Shown here: positions 60,439 through 64,000 of the stretch, one piece after another
Position numbering within the stretch: the first letter of the stretch is position 1
Layout of the letters: every line of letters starts with the position of its first letter
Origin: Acidobacterium sp. S8
Lineage (GTDB): Bacteria; Acidobacteriota; Terriglobia; Terriglobales; Acidobacteriaceae
Assembly (NCBI RefSeq): GCF_009765985.1
Contig: NZ_LMUM01000028.1
Location: 101,467-165,466, forward strand
Direction: 5' to 3'
DNA length: 64,000 nucleotides
The notes under the pieces: generated by a model
What the model saw: only the letters and a program-made list of their open reading frames with translations
Databases searched by the model: none
What the model was told of the DNA's origin: nothing
Translations under genes and position numbers: made by a program

Positions 60439-63389
60439 ACAGCTATTTCGTTTTCCGTTTCCTGCAATGGACCGCGTTCCTGCATGGACTCGCGCCTCTG
60501 CGTCAGTACTTTCGCCAGCCAGTAGCCGGTGTGAGACAGTTCATTGCGTGTAATCTCTTCCGGAGTGCCGATCGCCACCACTTGCCCACCCTTTGAGCCG
60601 CCCTCCGGCCCAAGATCAATCACCCAATCGGCTGACTTGATAACGTCGAGATTGTGCTCGATCACCAGCAGCGATCCACCGCCATCGATCAGCTTGCGGA
60701 AGGCGGTAAGCAGCTTGCTGACATCATCGAAATGCAACCCGGTAGTGGGTTCGTCGAGAACATAAAGAACCCGGCTTCCGCCTTTTTTCGCCGCGGCATT
60801 TCCCGAACGCACCGTAGCAAGGTGCGCGGCCAGCTTCACGCGCTGCGCTTCGCCACCCGAGAGCGTCGTCGCCGACTGGCCAAGTCGGACATAGCCGAGA
60901 CCGACCTCATCGAGCACGGCGAGCTTTTCAAGAATCTTCTGCTGGCCAACAAAAAAGCGCAGAGCTTCTTTCACCGTAAGGCTCAGAACTTCGTGGATGC
61001 TCTTGCCCTTGTACTTGATTTCCAGCACGCTGGCTTTATAGCGCGTGCCGTTGCATTCTTCGCAAGGCAGCTCTACGTCGGCCAGAAACTGCATCTCCAC
61101 CGTGACCGTGCCATCGCCCTCGCAGACGTCGCATCGACCGCCCGGAACATTGAACGAAAAATGCCCGGCAGCGTACCCGCGTCGCTGCGCCTCAGGTTGG
61201 GAGGCGAACAGCTCGCGGATCGCATCGAACGCCTTAATATAGGTCACTGGATTCGAGCGCGGCGTGCGCCCGATTGGATTCTGGTCCACCAGAACAATAT
61301 CGTTCAGCCGTTCCACGCCCTTCAGCTCTTTATATAGCCCAGTCGGATCGGCACCTTCACCCTTGCCAAGCTGGTGGGCGATTGCGCGGTAGAGAACATC
61401 ATGTACGAGAGTCGATTTGCCCGACCCGGAAACCCCAGTAATGCAGACCAGCATATTCAGGGGAATCTCTACATCGATGCTCTTGAGATTATGCGAACGT
61501 GCGCCACGCAGCCTGAGCCACTCTTTACCAGGCTCGCGACGGCGTGTAGGAACAGGAATGGTAACTTGCCCATTCAGATAACGGCCGGTAATCGAATCCG
61601 GATTTTTCTCAACTTCTTCGACTGTGCCGGCGGCTAAAACCCGTCCGCCGAACTCGCCTGCTCCGGGACCGAGATCGAGCAGGTAATCAGCGGAGCGAAT
61701 TACATCCGGATCATGCTCGACCACAAGGATGGTGTTGCCCAGGTCGCGCAAGTCTTCGAGGATGTGAATAAGCTTAGCCGTATCCCGCGTATGCAGGCCA
61801 ATCGAGGGTTCATCGAGCACATAAAGTGCGCCAACAAGCCGCGAACCAAGAGAAGTCGCTAATTGAATGCGCTGCGATTCGCCGCCGGAAAGAGTTGAAG
61901 CCAGACGGTCGAGCGTGAGGTAGTCGAGCCCGACAGCGTTGAGAAAATGCAGGCGCTGTTGGATCTCGTGCAGAATGCTGCCTGCGATTTCCTCGTGCAT
62001 TGGCGTAAGCTTCAAGTTCGAGAAAAACCGGTGCGCGTCGCTGATGGTAAGTGCCGATGCCTCGCAGATGTTCTTGTCCGCGATGCGAACAGCACGTGCC
62101 TCCGCGCGCAGCCGCTGCCCTTTGCATTCAGGGCAAAGCGCATAGCCGCGATATTTGCTGAGCATCACGCGCACGTGGAGCTTATATTTCTTGCGTTCGA
62201 GCAACGAAAAAAATCCATGCACGCCGACGAATGAACCACGTCCGTCGAGCACAAATTCCTGCTGATCGAGAGTGAGGTCGTGCCACGGCACATCCATGGG
62301 AATGCCATGCTGCTTTGCTGCCTTCTTCAATTCGCTGAAGTAAGGGCGATATTTTGGCCGATTCCAGGGATCGATCGCGCCATCATCCAGGGTCTTAGAT
62401 TTATCGGGAATGATGAGGTCAAGATCAAAGTCGATCGTGTTGCCAAAGCCCTGACAGCGCGGGCAGGCGCCGAATGGATTGTTGAATGAAAAGAGTCGCG
62501 GTTCCGGATCGCGATAAATGCGGTGACAATTCTTGCACTCAAAAGCTGCAGAGAAGCGAAGCCGCTCGCGTTCGATCGTCTCCGAATCGCGCGGAACAAT
62601 TTCATACAGAATTTCACCAGATTCGCGGTAGCCAATCTCTGCTGCATCCACGATGCGGGCCCGGTTGTCGGCGCTGACGACAATACGATCGACAAGGACG
62701 AAAACCGGCAGCGTAAAGTCGATTTCAAGCAATGACTCGGGTGTAGAAAATTCGTAAATGTTGCCGTTCTGGTAGAGGCGGTTAAAGCCACGTTTTCTTA
62801 GATCGGTGAGTCGCTCTCTGAGTGCGTCGGTGAGCGGCGATTCCTGCGTTTTCTTGATGGTCGGTTTGCGCCCCCGCTTTACCGGCTTTTCCGGTTCTGG
62901 CGAAACAGGCTGTTCCTGCTGCTTTACTACTGGAAAAAGCGCGTGCAGGCGCGTACCTTCACCCAGAGCCAGAACCCCCGCAGCGATTTCATCCACCGTA
63001 TCGCGGCGCACGATGCCGTTGCAGACAATACAGTGCACAACTCCGCAGCGCGCGTAGAGCAGGCGCATGTAGTCGTAGATTTCTGTAGCCGTGGCGACCG
63101 TCGAGCGTGGATTTCGAGTGGAATTCTTCTGCTTGATGGCAATAGCGGGCGCCAGGCCGTCGATCAGGTCAACATCCGGCTTCTCGATGCGCTCCAGAAA
63201 CTGCCGCGCGTAAGCCGAAAGCGATTCGACATAGCGCCTCTGCCCCTCGGCGTAAATGGTATCGAAGGCAAGCGAGGACTTACCCGAGCCGGACACGCCG
63301 GAGACGACCGTCAGTTTGCCGTGCGGGATGTTGCAGTCGATATTTTTGAGGTTGTGCACCCGCGCGCCGCGGATGATGATCTGGTCCAT
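60435..63389 (-). CDS. uvrA: Excinuclease ABC subunit A
   Basis: 984 residues. First Walker [21 protein letters not shown], signature [20 protein letters not shown], zinc finger CxxC ([22 protein letters not shown]), second Walker [21 protein letters not shown], second zinc finger [20 protein letters not shown] and [11 protein letters not shown], and second signature [20 protein letters not shown] are all intact. It scans for bulky DNA lesions with UvrB. The protein is about 40 residues longer than usual, with a Lys/Pro-rich insertion at about 140-175 and a short C-terminal tail. No LexA-type box was recognised upstream. Confidence 0.97.
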   Translation of the reverse strand: MDQIIIRGARVHNLKNIDCNIPHGKLTVVSGVSGSGKSSLAFDTIYAEGQRRYVESLSAYARQFLERIEKPDVDLIDGLAPAIAIKQKNSTRNPRSTVATATEIYDYMRLLYARCGVVHCIVCNGIVRRDTVDEIAAGVLALGEGTRLHALFPVVKQQEQPVSPEPEKPVKRGRKPTIKKTQESPLTDALRERLTDLRKRGFNRLYQNGNIYEFSTPESLLEIDFTLPVFVLVDRIVVSADNRARIVDAAEIGYRESGEILYEIVPRDSETIERERLRFSAAFECKNCHRIYRDPEPRLFSFNNPFGACPRCQGFGNTIDFDLDLIIPDKSKTLDDGAIDPWNRPKYRPYFSELKKAAKQHGIPMDVPWHDLTLDQQEFVLDGRGSFVGVHGFFSLLERKKYKLHVRVMLSKYRGYALCPECKGQRLRAEARAVRIADKNICEASALTISDAHRFFSNLKLTPMHEEIAGSILHEIQQRLHFLNAVGLDYLTLDRLASTLSGGESQRIQLATSLGSRLVGALYVLDEPSIGLHTRDTAKLIHILEDLRDLGNTILVVEHDPDVIRSADYLLDLGPGAGEFGGRVLAAGTVEEVEKNPDSITGRYLNGQVTIPVPTRRREPGKEWLRLRGARSHNLKSIDVEIPLNMLVCITGVSGSGKSTLVHDVLYRAIAHQLGKGEGADPTGLYKELKGVERLNDIVLVDQNPIGRTPRSNPVTYIKAFDAIRELFASQPEAQRRGYAAGHFSFNVPGGRCDVCEGDGTVTVEMQFLADVELPCEECNGTRYKASVLEIKYKGKSIHEVLSLTVKEALRFFVGQQKILEKLAVLDEVGLGYVRLGQSATTLSGGEAQRVKLAAHLATVRSGNAAAKKGGSRVLYVLDEPTTGLHFDDVSKLLTAFRKLIDGGGSLLVIEHNLDVIKSADWVIDLGPEGGSKGGQVVAIGTPEEITRNELSHTGYWLAKVLTQRRESMQERGPLQETENEIAV

Positions 63390-63436
63390 CGAAAGAGTGC
63401 GCTCCGGGAGAAAAGAGTACAGGCGTCCCCAGTTTG

Positions 63437-63442
63437 ATTATA
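63437..63442 (-). promoter_or_regulatory. Candidate -10 box upstream of uvrA
   Basis: TATAAT on the - strand, about 50 bases before the uvrA ATG. No matching -35 was found, so support is weak. Confidence 0.3.
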
Positions 63443-63564
63443 AATCTGCCCATCGGTCTCGTGCCCGGCGGATGCAACCCCCGGGCTCATGTCGAAAAGG
63501 GATATTTTGGGGCGATCGCGTTAAATCCTTGACTCTGTTCGCCTACTGGTGTGATTGGGCTGTG

Positions 63565-64000
63565 TTACCAATCCGTCAGCGTCCCATCCAGCTTGCGATT
63601 CACCGGCAGGTACGCGCGCTCATACGGATACTTCGCGGCAAGTTTTTCATCAAGCTCGACGCCCAGCCCCGGTGCATCGCCCGGATACATATACCCCGCT
63701 TTGAACGAATAGCCGTGCGGAAAAACCGCATCCGTTTCTTCGCAATGCGCCATATGTTCCTGAATGCCAAAGTTGTGAACAGCAATACCAAAGTGCAGTG
63801 CGGCTGCCATAGTTACCGGAGATAGATCCGTAGCCCCATGGCACCCGGTGCGCACATGGTAGAGAGAAGCAAAATCCGCAACCTTCTTCAGGTGCGTGAA
63901 GCCGCCCGCATGCACAATCGACATCCGAATGTAGTCGATCCATTGCCGTTGGATCAGCTCCTGCCCATCCCAAATTGTGTTGAATACTTCGCCGGTGGCA
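63565..64000 (-). CDS. ManD-type D-mannonate/altronate dehydratase, C-terminal part
   Basis: The last ~145 residues of an enolase-superfamily sugar-acid dehydratase; the 5' end is beyond the window. [80 protein letters not shown] and the ending [20 protein letters not shown] match the ManD/RspA subgroup, including its conserved active-site-region HGATDLSP. It would remove water from D-mannonate to give 2-keto-3-deoxygluconate, in line with the gluconokinase gene elsewhere in the window. It could instead be a low-activity RspA-type homologue. Confidence 0.88.
   Translation of the reverse strand, partial: ATGEVFNTIWDGQELIQRQWIDYIRMSIVHAGGFTHLKKVADFASLYHVRTGCHGATDLSPVTMAAALHFGIAVHNFGIQEHMAHCEETDAVFPHGYSFKAGYMYPGDAPGLGVELDEKLAAKYPYERAYLPVNRKLDGTLTDW

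Overview
This window most likely comes from a chromosome of the phylum Acidobacteriota (Acidobacteriaceae-like). The inference rests on three things: a tandem pair of very large FtsX/MacB-type permeases of the 'ADOP' kind, a giant choice-of-anchor-D repeat protein, and dispersed palindromic repeats of the style seen in such genomes. There is no rRNA or tRNA gene, so the assignment is inferred and not proven. All functional calls come from reading motifs; no database search was run.

Layout. (1) 1-10.3 kb, + strand: the end of an exopolysaccharide/O-antigen cluster. It holds a flippase (cut by the window edge), two family-2 glycosyltransferases, an unrecognised protein with a duplicated Cys-rich domain, a frameshifted acyltransferase-3 gene, a GT39-type membrane glycosyltransferase, a GtrB-like polyprenyl-phosphate glycosyltransferase and a lipoprotein glycoside hydrolase. 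A strong terminator closes it. (2) 10.5-21.6 kb, - strand: a 12-repeat surface protein, then an AddB/AddA-like nuclease-helicase pair. (3) 21.6-25.4 kb, + strand: an SCO1-type copper chaperone, gluconokinase, a small membrane protein and an MsbA-like ABC exporter. (4) 25.7-32.8 kb, - strand: a CocE-type hydrolase set among dispersed repeats, then a complete arginine-to-putrescine route (pyruvoyl arginine decarboxylase, N-carbamoylputrescine amidase, agmatine deiminase) and a DHA2 transporter.

(5) 33.0-41.8 kb: an integrated mobile element, the main find. Its insertion splits a Dabb (stress-responsive A/B barrel) gene. The 5' half lies at 32921-33004 and the 3' half at 41797-42012, each ending in the same 9-bp core ATTCAAAAT, and joining them restores one clean reading frame. 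The element carries a tyrosine integrase with a ribbon-helix-helix partner, an Xis-like HTH protein, a replication-like gene coupled to a 29-codon ORF, several tiny overlapping genes, an orphan Phd/YefM antitoxin, an HK97-type major capsid gene and a prohead protease. No portal, terminase or tail gene is visible. It therefore looks like a capsid-carrying phage satellite or a strongly reduced prophage.

(6) 42.2-58.5 kb, + strand: the tandem ADOP permeases, then a housekeeping block: a conserved unknown gene, an LptC/OstA fusion, lptB, rpoN, hpf, rapZ, an MsbA-like exporter, yicC, gmk and rpoZ. It ties LPS transport and nitrogen-type sigma factor functions to nucleotide metabolism. (7) 58.6-64 kb, - strand: a small secreted protein, a TPR protein coupled to uvrA, and the 3' end of a ManD-type sugar-acid dehydratase cut by the window edge.
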